A stretch of DNA of 64,000 bases from Riptortus pedestris. Lineage: Eukaryota > Arthropoda > Insecta > Hemiptera > Alydidae. The notes under the pieces were generated by a model. It ran no database searches. It was not told the origin of the DNA and saw nothing but the letters and a program-made list of their open reading frames with translations. Below, in pieces: positions 38,195-52,517 of this stretch. The stretch spans positions 106,521,001 to 106,585,000 of the forward strand of contig CM032231.1 of the NCBI GenBank assembly GCA_019009955.1, given 5' to 3'. Positions within the stretch are counted from its first letter, which is position 1. Each line of letters begins with the position of its first letter. The position numbers and the translations under genes are program-made.

Positions 38195-39805
38195 CTGTGA
38201 ACTCATCATTTTATGAACCAATGGAGTGTTCTATGCATCCTTAGAATTTAATAAAGGCTAATAACTAAAACATAAGAAGCAGACTTCCGATAGTTAAAAT
38301 ATTGAGGAATATTGACAAATTGAGTATGATAAGTTTCTTAAAAATTGTTTATAGATGACAATTTCAAACACGCTACGTAAGGGTCATCTTCCCTATTGAA
38401 TTGTTAATAAGAAATTCATAGACTATCAGGCCAAATTCGAATTTAGGAGGAATTGATAATGAACCTAATGTGAACATAAAAAGATTATAATATACATACG
38501 TTAATTTTCCGCCAGCTAAAAAATATACTCTGTTTTTAGGGAATAACATTTTCTTATTAGTGAGTAACTGAAACATACTTGAATTTTCTTTTAAATGGAA
38601 CGAATTCTGAAAATTTTGAACAAGTTGAGGTTAAATATGAGTCTTTCCTTAATGAATTTTGTCATCCTAATGAAGATAATTATAAAACATAACCATTAAA
38701 CGTAGATTTATTTTTCATGATTTGAAACTAACATCATATTTCATAACGAGCGTGTTTATTTCCACATCTCCAGTCTAATGAAATAGTATTTGTAATATTG
38801 ATTAATGTTGTAATTGTAATTTTGAATAATAGTGTAATTATAATTAATTAATATCGTATGATTACTTGATAATGTTTCCTTTATTGTATTAGCAACTGTG
38901 TGACGTTGTGCCAGGGTGTTTAGTATAAAACAAGTCTTATATAGTCACGTGTAAATTTAATTTTATCCCCCGAGTCCTCAGTTTATTTGATTCTTTAGAA
39001 ATTTTAGGGAATTTCTAAAGAATCAACGTATTTATTTGTAGGGAAAAATTATATAATATTATTACTATATGTTATAATAAATACAATTTCAAGTTCAATC
39101 AAAATGCAGAATTGACATATTGAAAATAAAATGTTATTCATTTAATGTAAATGAGATTTCTACATAATTTCTATTTAGTTAAAATTGGAATTCATTATAG
39201 TTATCCACTACCAGTCACAGAAAACTATCATCAGGGACCCACTTCCTGTGCGTTGCTACTAATCATAGAATTACTAGAAATGAGAGAACCTAATTTTTTG
39301 TTGGCATTGATAAGCTTGGATAAAAGAGGAATGGGAGTGGGGGGGGGTAGTATATATCTGCATCTCCATATATATTAAAAGAAAAATAAAAACCTTCAAC
39401 AACTTGCCAGTGTGATAAATTATTCTGAATAATATAAAGGAATAATGATGTCAGCAAATATATTCCCAGGAGAGAACATTTTAGTTGGGCAAGAGATACA
39501 AAAATGTTGGTCTAACACTGTTTCTAGAGATCAATAAAAACAATGGGAGCAGAAATCTGATTTGGACACCCCAGACTTCCATTAAGATAAATATTATGCT
39601 GTACTTCATTTAGAATTATTTAATTTAAAATTAAGATGTGGTATCTCCGTTCATATGCATCAGATCAGAACATAAGTTATAGACCATTTATCGATAAATA
39701 AAAAAGTTCCTACACCAATCTATTGTGTCACTAAAAGGTATGGGGGGGGGGGGGGCTCGGATTAGTCAAGGTACGTATAGTCAAGGCGTATAGTAAGTAG
39801 CTAAG
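38195..39805. other. Upstream of the second IF1, no exon recognised
   Basis: AT-rich. It has a 15-bp inverted repeat around 38991-39025 (ttctttagaaatttt against aaaatttctaaagaa type), a poly-G run at about 39741-39755, and a short R-like fragment near 39640-39690. The missing first exon of the second IF1 may be here or further right. Confidence 0.45.
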
Positions 39806-40110
39806 GGGTTAGCTATGCAAGTTAAAGCATTGGCTTTAACTCACGTGGAATACCTAGAGTGTCGGGTTCCATTCTCGCCTGGGAGGAATTTATTTAGTGG
39901 CGTGATTTATATTGAAGTGGCCAGAAGGAACACTTTAAATTGTTTAGAAAATGTGTCAGTAGTAACTCAATAAAGGATAGTTATAAAAAAAAAAAACGAA
40001 CTCATTAAATAAAATCCTTAGCCCCACCTAGGCTAGAAAAGGGTGGTAACCTATACATAACCATCCCCAATTAGCCATAGATGCAAAAATGGACGTTAAA
40101 TAATAATTAT
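39806..40110 (+). mobile_element. tRNA-derived SINE with a 90-bp internal extra segment
   Basis: The head (gttagctatgcaagttaaag, then tcgggttccattctcgcct) is the clearest tRNA-like version in the window, with box A and box B regions about 50 bp apart. After gaatttatttagtgg comes an extra segment of about 90 bp ending in a 12-A run (about 39900-39996). The normal body follows (taaaatccttagccccacc) and then the tail. Confidence 0.82.
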
Positions 40111-40429
40111 ATAATAGGTATGGAGAAATTTGATTTTTTTTTATTGTCTCCTTTTTCTTACTCTCTAAAACAATTTCAATCAAAAGGGGAGGTGCTCAAC
40201 TAGATCAATTAGGTATATCAGCACTAAATATGATATTTCAACACTTTAAGGCTAGTAGTTTTAGAGTTATGAGAGATAAATTTATATTTAGAAAAGTCAC
40301 ACCGAAAATAGTCAACATGGAATCAGGGAAGCACAAAAGGGATAAATCTATTTAAATCTGAAAAACGGTCTTCCTGACTACAATACTTCCTGTAATTCAG
40401 GAAGGTATAGAAAAAACAAAATTAAATCA

Positions 40430-40740
40430 TAACTGTAAATAATTTTGGATCTTACCAACTTTTAGATTTTCGTTATTTTCCATTGTTTTTGTGAAAAATT
40501 AAATTTAAAAAGCTTAAATATCTAGTTTGGTAAGAGCAAACAAAACGTAGGATCCTGCTGCAGCATAACAATCAAGAATAAATTATTGTATATATAGACA
40601 GGCACATCATTTTGGGTGAACCTTATTTCTACTATCTCGTAGATGGGACAGATGAAGATTTGAATAAGTTATTTCAGTATTTTATACAATAGCTTACTTC
40701 CCTCAATGGGAATCTGCTAATAACTCATACAGACTTTTCT
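40430..40740 (-). repeat. Diverged R-family copy
   Basis: Scattered matches to the minus orientation: aaatatctagtttggtaaga with caaac, and a relic of the head block (gtagatgggacagatgaag). It is strongly mutated. Confidence 0.45.
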
Positions 40741-43700
40741 GACTATTATCGGGGAAATTTACTTTAATTAATCAAAATCAGGTGGCATTCAGTTTGTAAC
40801 TAATTAAGTAATGTTGTCTTTTTGAATGTAATTTCCTATTATTTTCTTTGAATTAACGCTTAAAATTCAAAGAATTACTGTGTGGACGTAATTCTGATGT
40901 TCAGAGAAACATGAAGGAAACCATAGGTGTTTCTGGAGTAATATAATCCATAAAAGTTTTGTATCAATAGTTAATCCTTTGGTAAGTGCAATGGTGTTTG
41001 TCAGACTTCCTCCCTGGAAACCAAAATTGGTTATAGAGATCAAAAGTATTTAACTATGTCAGGGATCTTAATAGAGAATGATGAATTATTCTTGACTGAT
41101 GTAAAATTATGAAAGTGAAAGTCTGAATCCATAGATAACAGCAGTATTTTCATTTCAGGGTCACATGTAAATCAAATAGCCTTCAACTCTTTTATTAAAG
41201 AAGGTCGGTAGATAAAATTATACCAATGTTTATGGTTTGGATAGCGTAATTTTCACCTAAATATCAAAGTTAGATTCTTCAAACAAAACATTTATTCAGG
41301 AAATTCTCAAAAATCATTAGTATATAGGACTCCACACTAAATAGGAAGTCACAAATATTACTCTTTTGATAGATCAATTATAAGGTTATTATTTCATAAA
41401 TAATTTTAGGATGCATAAAGGCTGATTTTTGCCGACATTACTTCACACTGTAATAAGAAACTCAGCATCAGCACTAAGTGAGCTAATAAGACATGGAATT
41501 ATAAAATAAAATAAGTGTTGAATAATATCATATGAATTAAACAGTGGATGGGACAAATGGTAAATCTGTTTTGAAGGCAACTGTAAACCTTTATTGCAAA
41601 ATGAAGAATTACTCCACAAACATCAGAAAAATCTTTCGAACACTTATCATTAATTATATCTCACTTTAGATTCAAGCAACATTTTCTTAGTTAAAAAATA
41701 ATAGAATCATAGGTCTGTTGATACATATATGGAATAAATATAAAACCATGAAGTATATAATTTTATTTAAGAGAATAACAACAAAAGTATTAAAATACAA
41801 CTTGCAACAGGCACAAAACAGCGGCAACATTGTGTTTTTAAAACATCAACAAAAATACATATTAACCATTTGTAAAGCTTAATTTCAAAAATAGAAAGTA
41901 CAATATTATTTTCAGGTAGTAGAACCATAATTTCAATCTTTAATATTTTCTTAAAGTGTAATTGAACTAGAAAGCATCGCAAAATAAGTTTACATACACT
42001 AAATTCTTTAATACTATCTTATCAAATGAAAGAATGAATATCATTATAGAGGATTGCCAACTTTTTTTTTTTTTTTTGTGTGTGTTTCTTTTAATTTCAA
42101 TTTCTAGAATATGTTAAACAATCACGGTGTAATATCAAATTTTAATTTCTAACGTAGTATACTCCCAATAAGTACTTGATTGTAAAAAAGACAAATTTCT
42201 TAAAAAGTTTTTACAAGTTAAAAAATCTATAACTACACTAGTTCAAACTTCAATTGCTGATTTATCTTCAAAATTATAATGCAGAAAATAATAAAATATA
42301 TATGGAAACATATAGACTACATGTGCACGTTTTTAATCACACCAGGAAAACAAAATATTTAAATAAAGTTTTGCCTACATTTTTTATAAAAAACATTTAT
42401 TACACACTGGTACTTTGGACACAAGTATCAAGAATATAGATTTACATTGACTTAAAAATATAATTGTTTAAAGCAATATATGTTTAATTTGTTGGTGTTT
42501 AATTATTCAGAAACTCAAATTACTGGATTATAATTTAAAAATAGAAAGGATATGGACGAACTATTCAAGAGGATGGAGAAGTGGTGTTCTTCCTTTCAGT
42601 GTAAAATATAATCAGTTAATTGGTTTTTATCAATTAGGAAATACTCTTATCTAGTTTTATATTATTTTTCTTTTTTTAATTTCATTATACAATCCAACAT
42701 TTCATTAGTAAGATCTTAATTGTAGTATATAAACCTTTTTAATTAGATTCAATTTGTTATGGAAATTATATTTATTGAAATAACCATAAGTTTTCATGTA
42801 GAGTAATCATAATTAAAAGCAAAAATTATAATGCTAATCTATTATCAGAATAAATTTCAACAGGTTTATTGTAAGTGTTGATAGAGAATAAGTTGTAAAG
42901 ATAGTTGCCATAAATAATGTATCTAGTAAATTATTTAAAACTTGTTCAGAAGCTATCAATTTATAGATATCGTTATGAGCGTTAAAAATATTTTAAATGT
43001 TACCTTGGTTTATAATTATCATATTTAATTTATAGATTGACAACAGCTTAAAGCTTCTATATTTTTATTCGTGGACAGAAAACTATTTGAATGCCAATAC
43101 TGCTGCAGTAAACCAAGAGTCAGCTTATTTTAAGAGGGACAAAACAATTAATTGAATTGGCTAAGAAACACAAATTTATAAGTATGAAAAAGAAGCCCTT
43201 AATGCAATGAGCAAGGTTAATTATATTCAAATTATGTTATATTAGTTTATGGCCAATATACAAACTGATCAAACTTCAGTCATTTGCCTCCATAAAACTT
43301 GGATACCTTGAAAAAATGTATATTATACACATAGATATTTATAAAGAAAATGAACTAATACATATATACCATAATAAAATAGAGGAAGAAACTAAAAATT
43401 GAAATACATTAATATTTTTATTAAAAATAATTAAAACCTTTTTTCATGTTTAAAAATATTATTTTTAATACATGTTTTCTAATCATATCACAATATTTTT
43501 AAATAAGAAATTTTAAAATAAGAAGAAACCATTAGCTTTAATGTTTAGAAATGTGCTTGAAATAATTGGTAGATGAAAAATTAAGTAGTTGGCAATCCTT
43601 TTTTCTTACAAATATGAATAACAAACAGTACTCCAAATAAAGAATAGTGACATTTATGTAATAAAGAATTTTCTGAAACAATGAAAAACAGAATAATTGT

Positions 43701-46700
43701 TACTTTCAGAAGAAACCTCAACTTTAAAAAATTGATCTTTTATACTCGTTCCCCCAGTGCTCACTCAGTGAGACAATGCAGACTTACATAAATAAATAAC
43801 AGACGGATTGATTGAGTCAAAAAATGGTAAATGGAAAATATCCTCCAACCAAAACGAGAGTACGGCTGATCGCCCTAGCCCTTACCTTCACGAGCTGTTA
43901 TACAGCAGTTTTTTCTTTTATTTATAAGTTTATACATACCTATTAAGCCCCGATAATTTTTACTACTAAAACATCGAAGCCAAATTAAATTTGAAGTAGG
44001 TATGTGTGCAATGAAAATAACTTTAATATAATAAAATAACTATGTTTTCAGTAAATAACAATCAAATGGTTCTCATTTTTCAGTTGAAGAATTAAAACAA
44101 TTTTTATTGAGAAATAATGACAAGACATGGTCAAAGCCTTTCCTTTTACATTCTTATGTATTGAACAATATTCTGTTAAAACTGAGGCAATGTTACATTT
44201 TTAAAGAAAAAACTATATGCTTATAGCCTGGCCAAAAGTTGATGCTGGACTGAGAATGACTGATTTAATAAGTTTTAATAAAGGGAAAGCCAGGCTGTTC
44301 GTTCTTCAACTTCAATTATTTTTATTGTCTTTTAAGGTGATTCTATACAAAAAATAATCTTACTTAAGAAAAAGATTTTCTTCATTCAGGTTAACTTTCA
44401 CTGCCAAGAGAGAAGCAAACAGCACATGGAGGAAGATATTAGAAAAGTCAACTATTTTGTTCCCTAATTGTAGTGATTTATTTTTTTCTGGCTGAAAGTG
44501 GAAAATGAAAATAGAAAACTTGAGAAAAGACTAGGATCAGCATGTGTTTTTTCTCTAGCCCCCCCCCTTTTTTGCAGTATTACAAATAATAGCAGACATA
44601 GATTGGATTCAAAATACAAAAATACCCCTTACTCCAAATATTTACACTCAAAGAATTTCCTACTGCATTTACCACTTTAAATATTTTGAAAGTAATTCCC
44701 AGAACAGTGTAATGATCATAATTTTAAAAACTGAATTTTTAATTTTGTTGAGTAATAGTATATTATATGCAGTCCACTGACCATACTAAGTGTTTTAAGG
44801 GGGGGGGGGAAGGAAAGCCAAAAAAGAAGATAATTATAGAAATTCATAAATCTTCGTAATTGTAATCAGGGATATCAGAATGAAAAATTATTTTGGTTCT
44901 GAGTTTCCATGTGACTTATGGCTTAGAGGGACATTTGCTGTAAAGTCCTTATGCTTAAAATATCAAAAATAAATAAAATTATGGCAAGAATAACTTCAAC
45001 AAAATATGTCAACAATTTCCATCAATAATCACAAACATAAAAAAGAAATCTGAGAGAGAACAGAATGAAACTTCCTTGAAATGGAAATTTAATGGTGGAA
45101 TAATATGGCAAAAATAAGAAAAAAACAAAAGGCTGCTTTTTGAACTTGGAGTGAGCAATCTCTTAGAACAGAAATTATATTAATTTAGGTTTCATTAATG
45201 TAATAAAAAAAAAAAAAAAAAACGTTAACCCGAGATATACCACTAAATTCAAATTTCTTCACAATACTTCACTGTATACTATTATTGCCAACATTTTCAT
45301 AATTTAATTAGCACAATATAAACATAAAATGCCAGATTAAGACAAATATTGAATCAATATGCTAAACACTAGAATTATTCTAAATGCTATGAACATTTTA
45401 ATGAAATGTATTTAAAATTACAAAGGCCACAAAGACAGGAATGTGTTTAGTCATTTTTACACTGAGTGATAGAGTGAAAATTCTCAAAAAATTTTTAAAG
45501 ACTATCTTTCAAAGAGGTAACAGTTATTCCTATGAAAATAAAAATGTGGCCATTGAAAGACTAAAGGGTTTAAAAAGTTTCTTTTCCTTTATACATACTT
45601 TATTTCATAAATATTGTAGAAATTAATGTTCCCCACACACTTCCTTTCAAATTAATGTTCTATAAACAGTGTTGAACAACGATGGAAACAACTATTTTTT
45701 ATTTACTTAAATGAAAGATCAATTATACATTCCTCAAATTCTTTTTTTAAGATGTTTTATCACTATTAGGACTTCTTCCAAAAAAATTAGCCGCACATTA
45801 TTCAGAATGGGCTAATAGTTTTCATCCTAATGCCATATTCCTTTGAGTTAAATAAGTAACAGGAATAACTTATTTTTGACATCTTACAAGACTTGTTTTA
45901 TTCTCAGGAGATTAAACTTTTGTCTCCAAAAATAAATAAAATTAAAAAGTTAAAATCTGTTAAGAGTTTTCAGTCTTTCAGTGCCACATTGTATAAAATA
46001 CAACTCAAATGTTATAAAGTAATTGGAAAGAAATTTAAACAAGCTTGAGCATTCGATTTAAGATTATTATAAAAGATGCATGAACCATAATTATACAAGT
46101 TGTTTTAATAGAAAAATTGTTTCAATGTACATAGAAGCAGTTTCAAAGTAACAATTTTTTACTTTAAAAAATTCACCTTAAAGAGTTTAACACAAAAGAA
46201 AAATCTTCAGACAGGAAAAGTATTGTGTGAATCCTATTTACAAAAGAGGTATTAATGTTGCCAATGAAATTAAGTACAGTAAATAGTTCTTTTTAATTTA
46301 TTTTTTTTAAGGAGTAGTCTGTTAAGAAAGAATGAGGACTAGTCAAGTATGGTGGAGGTAGTGGCTCAAGTCCTTTAAGACAGTAGCATTATTTGAGTAA
46401 GTGAATTTTTTTAAAATTCAATAAAGTTTTGTACATAAAATGTGGGTAAAAATATTGTGATAAATTATACAAATATTTATTCCATTGAAAATAATTATCA
46501 TTAAATTTTAATTATTTAGTTTTATTCTTAATGCCATTTCCAAATAAATACATTATCCATATTTTGTTTTTAATTCAACGCATAGGCAAATATGACTATT
46601 GAGTCTATTTGAGTGAAACTTAATAAATAAAAAAAATAAATTGTTTCAATTGAAATTAAAGACATTATTTTCTTCTAAAAATTTGTAATTTGACCAAAAA

Positions 46701-49700
46701 AACAAAACACTTCGCATAGATTCAAAGCAAAAATGTATTGACTGATTAATTGGTTACAAGGAAGATGGGGATTAAATTGATTGGCTAAAAACCAATTCTA
46801 AAGCAATCATTGAAAGTTTTACCAATTACAAGAAATTGTAATTGACAACTTTTTTCTTGAACTGAATTTATCACAGGTTTCTTGCTGATTACTCCCTTAA
46901 ATTTAAAAGCTAAGGCATCTTGGAGCCACTATCTAATTCTCAACTATCTGCCCACAAAGTCACAACTAACTATTTATGAGTCATTGATTGAATTTTGTCT
47001 ATAAAGTATTTTGAAGTTCATTTAATTTGTTTTAAGTGCAAGGCAATTATTTTTCAAAGTATCTTACTGGTAACAAACATGCTTTGATTTTAATAAATTA
47101 TTAATACAATAGACAACAATAATAAAAAATGTCTCACTTTTAGTCACTGTTGTTAGTTTACGCAAAACAGGCACAAATAAGTAAAATTCTTTAATTCTCA
47201 GGAGACCATGAGACCCACACAGGTTTGTTTTCATTATATTATATAATCGAAATTCTTTACTGTTTAAAAAAAATCCAATAAATAAATGATGCTTTCTTGT
47301 TGAAATAAATATTCAAACCCTTAATTTGAGTTCCAACAATTTAGAATTCCAATAACTGAAATTCTTCCCCTAACTGCAGTATACCTGTGAGGTTCCCGTT
47401 ATTCAAGTAAATTTCAAACCGCACCCAAAGTTAACAATAGAAATGAAACTGGCATTAAGGCTCAAAATAAAAATTTATTAGACACGAAAGACTAGAATAC
47501 TATTTTTTTTTTTTAAGGAAAAGAGGAAAAACTTTTGTATATTTAACAGAAATATCATAAATTATGAAGTCATTAGGAAGAATCAAAATCATCCTAATAT
47601 ACTTGACCATTCAACTGTGTATTTCACCTTACTGAAATTTCCTTTCCTACAAAGTCTATTTCCAAATAGAAATCTTTTTTTTAAGTATGGTATAATATAT
47701 ATCCTCCTGCATCCTCTACCTTACAACGGTAGTATTCTGCAAAGGGGCACAACCATTAATTTCAATGGCAACATAACAGATTTCATTGTAATGCTTGATT
47801 GATTAAAGAAAATTAAATTATAATACATTATTATAAATATGTCTAAATTTTGTCTTGCTAATAATGATCCTCACATATTTGTACAATCCACTTTTTATTC
47901 ATGATTGCAGAACTCTATAACAAATATAGAAACAGAGTGTGCTTCATCACTATATAAAGCTTGCTGTTTTCTTATAAGAAGGCATATATACAGTGTGAAA
48001 TAATACATACAAGAGAAGTTGCTGAATATGTATTAATTGGGGCTAGTAATTTCCTGAAAGAGAAAAAAGTAAATCAACCAGAACACTAATAGGAATATTT
48101 ATTTAGACTATTACTATTATCAATTTAGTGAAAAACGTGATTTTAATGCCTATGATTACTAAAAGTACACATTAGGCTTGGCAAATAAAATTCCTAAGGA
48201 AAATTCTCTAGGAATTTTACAACAAGTGAGGCATTATAAAATTAGCTAAAAAATAACTTCTTTGACTTAGAATATGAAATTACTCCAACAAATGGTAAAA
48301 TTTCAATACATTAGGAATCAAACAATACTACTACCTAGATAAACTTCTAGAACTAATAAATTACTGCATTAAAATGAGAGATCAATTTATCATTCTCTCC
48401 AATAAAGAATAAATTGGACTCAAGAAAATGAAGCTTTACAGCATTTAAAGTACAACTTTGCTAACACTGATGCTAGAATTAACCTAATATTCATATTTAG
48501 GGAGCTCCCATATGAAAAGATCTTAAACAGAATGTAGATCATTTTAATTAAGTGAAAAAGATAACCCTAATAGACAAAATACATTTTTTAATATTTTCCT
48601 TTACATAAATTGGAAATAAATTTTTTTATAACCCATTTTATTACTACTATACCTTAGCTGGAACCATCCAAGAGCCAAAATTGGGTGTTGTCAAGAATGT
48701 CTGAATATTTCCGAGCATTGCTGACAATGCCCAGCCTTTCTGAATAAATCATGTTTCACAGGGACTTTCTGATACTTTATCCGACTACAAATTTACTTTG
48801 TTGACAACTGAGCAATATCTAGGCAATGTCTTAAGAAAAGGAAAAGAATATTGGAAGGTTATAATCTTAACAATAGTATTAATTTTACATTTAATAACTA
48901 ATTTTCATATAAACCATATCTGTAAGTGTGTAAACACTGATTTTTTATGGAAGAAATACATAAAACTATAATTTAAAATCAAATATGGCAATAATATAGT
49001 AAGTGCCAACATCAAGACAGTGAAAATATAAGACTAGGATTAATACTTTTGTTAAAAGAATTTTCTTAACAAAAATTATGGTAACTTTTAATCTAAGTTT
49101 CATCAGTACCTTAACAGTGTAATATAATAGCAGGAAAAAATTGCTTAGAGAGCCATTATATTGCCAAAAATGCTGAAAACGCATTTGGAAATTTTTAACA
49201 ATACTCAATTTTTGGCTACCTAAAATTCCCAAACAATCTTTTAATTTATGAGTAAAGCAAACTTTTTTTCTGCAAAAATGGTATACTACTTTAATATAAT
49301 GTTTGTTAAAAAAGATGAAACAAGTTTATGCTCCATAAAAAGATCAAGTGTGACAGTTGTATGTTAATCTGATCAACAGTAAAACCAACTACTAGAGTAT
49401 ATCAATATTCACATTAAGAATTAAAATAATTCAGAGATCTTTAAAATAATACTTCACCAGTATTTAAAATACAAAAATATTTGAGGCTATAATATTCTGT
49501 TAAAATAAAATATAATAAAGCAGTATTCATAATTATTTTATAAAGGAACAGAGTAACATTTTGAATATACATTTGCAAACTCAATATGATATTCAGAAAA
49601 TAGATCAGATCTTATAACAGAATCAAATATAAAGAAAATAGAATAACATTACCTTAACATGACATATAATTCCAGTACTACTTGTAAGCAGAGAATTAGG

Positions 49701-49890
49701 TTACCCATGTGAGCCTCATAGATTATTTCATGTCTTAAGTAACTCACAGGTAGGGCAAAAATAATAAATTTACAATTTGTGGCAAAACATTTTGAGGGAA
49801 ACCATTTGGCATATAAAGATAGTGAGCTGTTAAGTACAGTTAAAGTTAACAAATACCATAAGCTTACTTTTGGCTAGCTAACTAGCTTGA
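40741..49890. other. Gene-poor AT-rich intergenic DNA
   Basis: I found no exon, RNA gene or intact transposon here. There are homopolymer runs (T near 42062, G near 44795, A near 45205). A locally GC-rich patch on the minus strand near 43855-43930 ends in a strong donor-like site (GAAG|GTAAGG at 43886/43885) but has no ATG. It might be a non-coding first exon. Confidence 0.5.
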
Positions 49891-50200
49891 GCTTGAAGGA
49901 CCTCAAATGAATAGGTATGCTTACTAATTGATAGCAAGTGTTACAGAGTTTGAAGGATCTCAAACAAGTAGGTGTTCTTACTACTTGATACCAGGTGTTA
50001 CGGAGCTTGAAGGACCTGAAACGAATAGGTACGCTGACTACTTGATACCAAGTGTTGCAGGATTTGAAGGGTCTTTATAATTAGGCATGCTAACTATTTG
50101 ATACCAAGCGTTACAATGCTTAAAGGATCTTGAAGAAATAGGTATGCTTGCTAATCGATAACAGGTATTAAAGAGTTTGAAGGGCCTAATCCAAATAGGG
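49891..50200 (+). repeat. Minisatellite, 57-bp unit, about 5.4 copies
   Basis: Units begin at gcttgaagga, gtttgaagga, gcttgaagga, atttgaaggg, gcttaaagga and gtttgaaggg, spaced 56-57 bp. Shared core blocks are aataggta and ttgataccaagtgtta. Units differ from each other at many positions. Stops occur in the frames checked, so it is probably non-coding. Confidence 0.88.
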
Positions 50201-52517
50201 ATGGGGACATTGAAAAGCTAAAAAATATAGAAAGAAAAAAAAGACGTCATGTAATTATGCCAGAGTATATGGTATGTTTCTAGTCTATCTTAGATATAGG
50301 CCTTGAAATGTGGTTGGAGATTGAACAAAAAGATAAAAATAAAAGACTAATAACACAAAAAAAAAAAAAAAAATTACAAGATCAAATTGATGGGAGACTA
50401 AGGGAGCCCAGATGGAGTTCAATTTATTTCCCCAAAAAGTTCATTGCAAACAGAAGTATATCCTTGTCAATGACATATTTCACGATTCTATTCACGTAGT
50501 CATGGATAACCATCACCTCCACCGATTCAAAACCCAGCTGGAAAAATAAACCTTTGATTTTGTCATTAACCAAATCAGATTCGACCCATAAGTTCACGAA
50601 CGTTTACAAGCTAATAATATCAAAATAACCTGACATACAAAAAAAAATATTTTTGACTTAATTTCTGTTAATAACCAAAGTTTATTCAAATATATTTAGT
50701 ATAAAATTTTAGTCAGATACGGTGGTTAAAGCAAGGGCCTACACACTGAATGGAGTATGCATCAGTCATTGATAATTTAACTTCCTATTAATAAGTTTGC
50801 TTTCTGTTATAATTAGTTAAAAAATAAATTAGTGAATAGCTTTACCTTTAAAATAGGACATTTTATAAATAAAGTCAGGGAAAAGAAAACATGGCAAGGA
50901 ATTATATGTAATACAACTGAAAAGTACCTAATTCTAAGTTCTATTCAAATAGTTCTGGAGTCAGCTTTGAAGCCATCTGGCAGAATTACATTATTTTGCA
51001 AACACTTCACCTTGTTCTTAATTACAAAAAGAGAAATGAATATTTATTTTATTATTTTTTTTTTATCCAAGGTCCAATCCAAAACAGAATTGAAAGTTAA
51101 TCTGTTGTCTACTATTCTGTTATATAATACAAAACTATCAATTCACATTATGTAATTTTGTAAAAGACAAATCTCCCTGAGAACAATAAAGAAATTTCTG
51201 CAAACCTATTAAACTCCAAAATGTGTTATGTCCAAACAAAAAACTACTACACTCAACAAATACTTTATATTCCCTTTTAGTATTTTTGAATATCATTATA
51301 AAACAAGACTCGATCATTTATGGATTATATAATCTAAAGAATCTATCATAAATCTTTATTTAAGGAACTAAGGTGTCATTCTCATCTTGAATATTGAACA
51401 TATATATTTTGTTATTCAAGAAAAAATATCCGGTCTCCTTCAATCTCATGAAATTCAAATTGATTCTGATGCTTGGCGGATAGATTTTCTGAGTTCAACA
51501 GACCCACTATCCAAATCAAACTAATCAACTATAAAAGTTTAAAGGTCTTATTATCAACATTGTTCCTATTGGTTAGTAATAAACCTCTAATACTACAACT
51601 AATAGTATCTAAAATATCTCTTTAACCATGTTAAATATTGGTAATATTTTCATGGTCGAATTCTTAGAATTAAAAATGAATATTCAAATAATTAAGCATC
51701 AAACTCAAGAGGCTTCCCAAAATGGTAAATAGAAGAGAAATGATAACTGACTGGTTATATTAATGTCCATCAATATTAATTTTCTGCTTTTTTTTTTTTT
51801 CTTCTTGTAACAGTTACTTTCAAATGATAAATAATGATATTTTAAACTAGCCTAAGTTATTAAAAGTTACTGGAACACCCTAATTTAACACTTGAATTAT
51901 TAATTCATAAATTAGATGAATATATTTAATTTTTAAAACAATAAATAATTACGAAAACTTAAAATAAATTTTTGTACAGCTGTGAATAATGAGATCTAAA
52001 ATATTTAACAATGACTTTAACAAAAGTCCCTAAAATTAAAATAAAGGGTAATAGGAAATTATCAGCAACAATTATAAGTTATAAAAATAAATAAACATCA
52101 AAACAGTACACATTAGTAAATAATTTGCATGGCTTAATAAATTTGTCAGTATCAACATTATCACAGTTTGTTCTTTCAGTTTTTAAAACTTTCCCATTAG
52201 ATAAAAGTTTATATAAAAAAATATGAACCCCTAAAGTTGCTTTCCTTCTAAACTACCTAAAATTTAATAAAATAAACTTAAACAACATGAAGCCTCTTGT
52301 GTACTTTTAATATTCATATCAATTCAATTCACTGCTAAAGAAAGTAATTTATTTGTAATACTGTAATGTATCATTAACCTATGTCTATTTAAATTAAAAA
52401 AAAAAAACACAATACAGTGAAATGACTAGAATTGTCTCTTAAATGGTGTGCAACTTCCCTATGCTATATAACTAGTGGCAGTTCAAGCAAATCTGCTGAA
52501 GTCTTCATCTGCAGATG
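50201..52517. other. Intergenic DNA and ZUP1 3' UTR
   Basis: AT-rich. A minus-strand AATAAA at 52348-52353 lies 165 bp past the ZUP1 stop and is the likely poly(A) signal. No other gene was seen. Confidence 0.55.

Noticed and set aside
41740..52517. An 11-kb 3' UTR for the terminal exon at 52565
   Set aside because: A poly(A) hexamer lies only 165 bp past the stop, and nothing requires a longer transcript.
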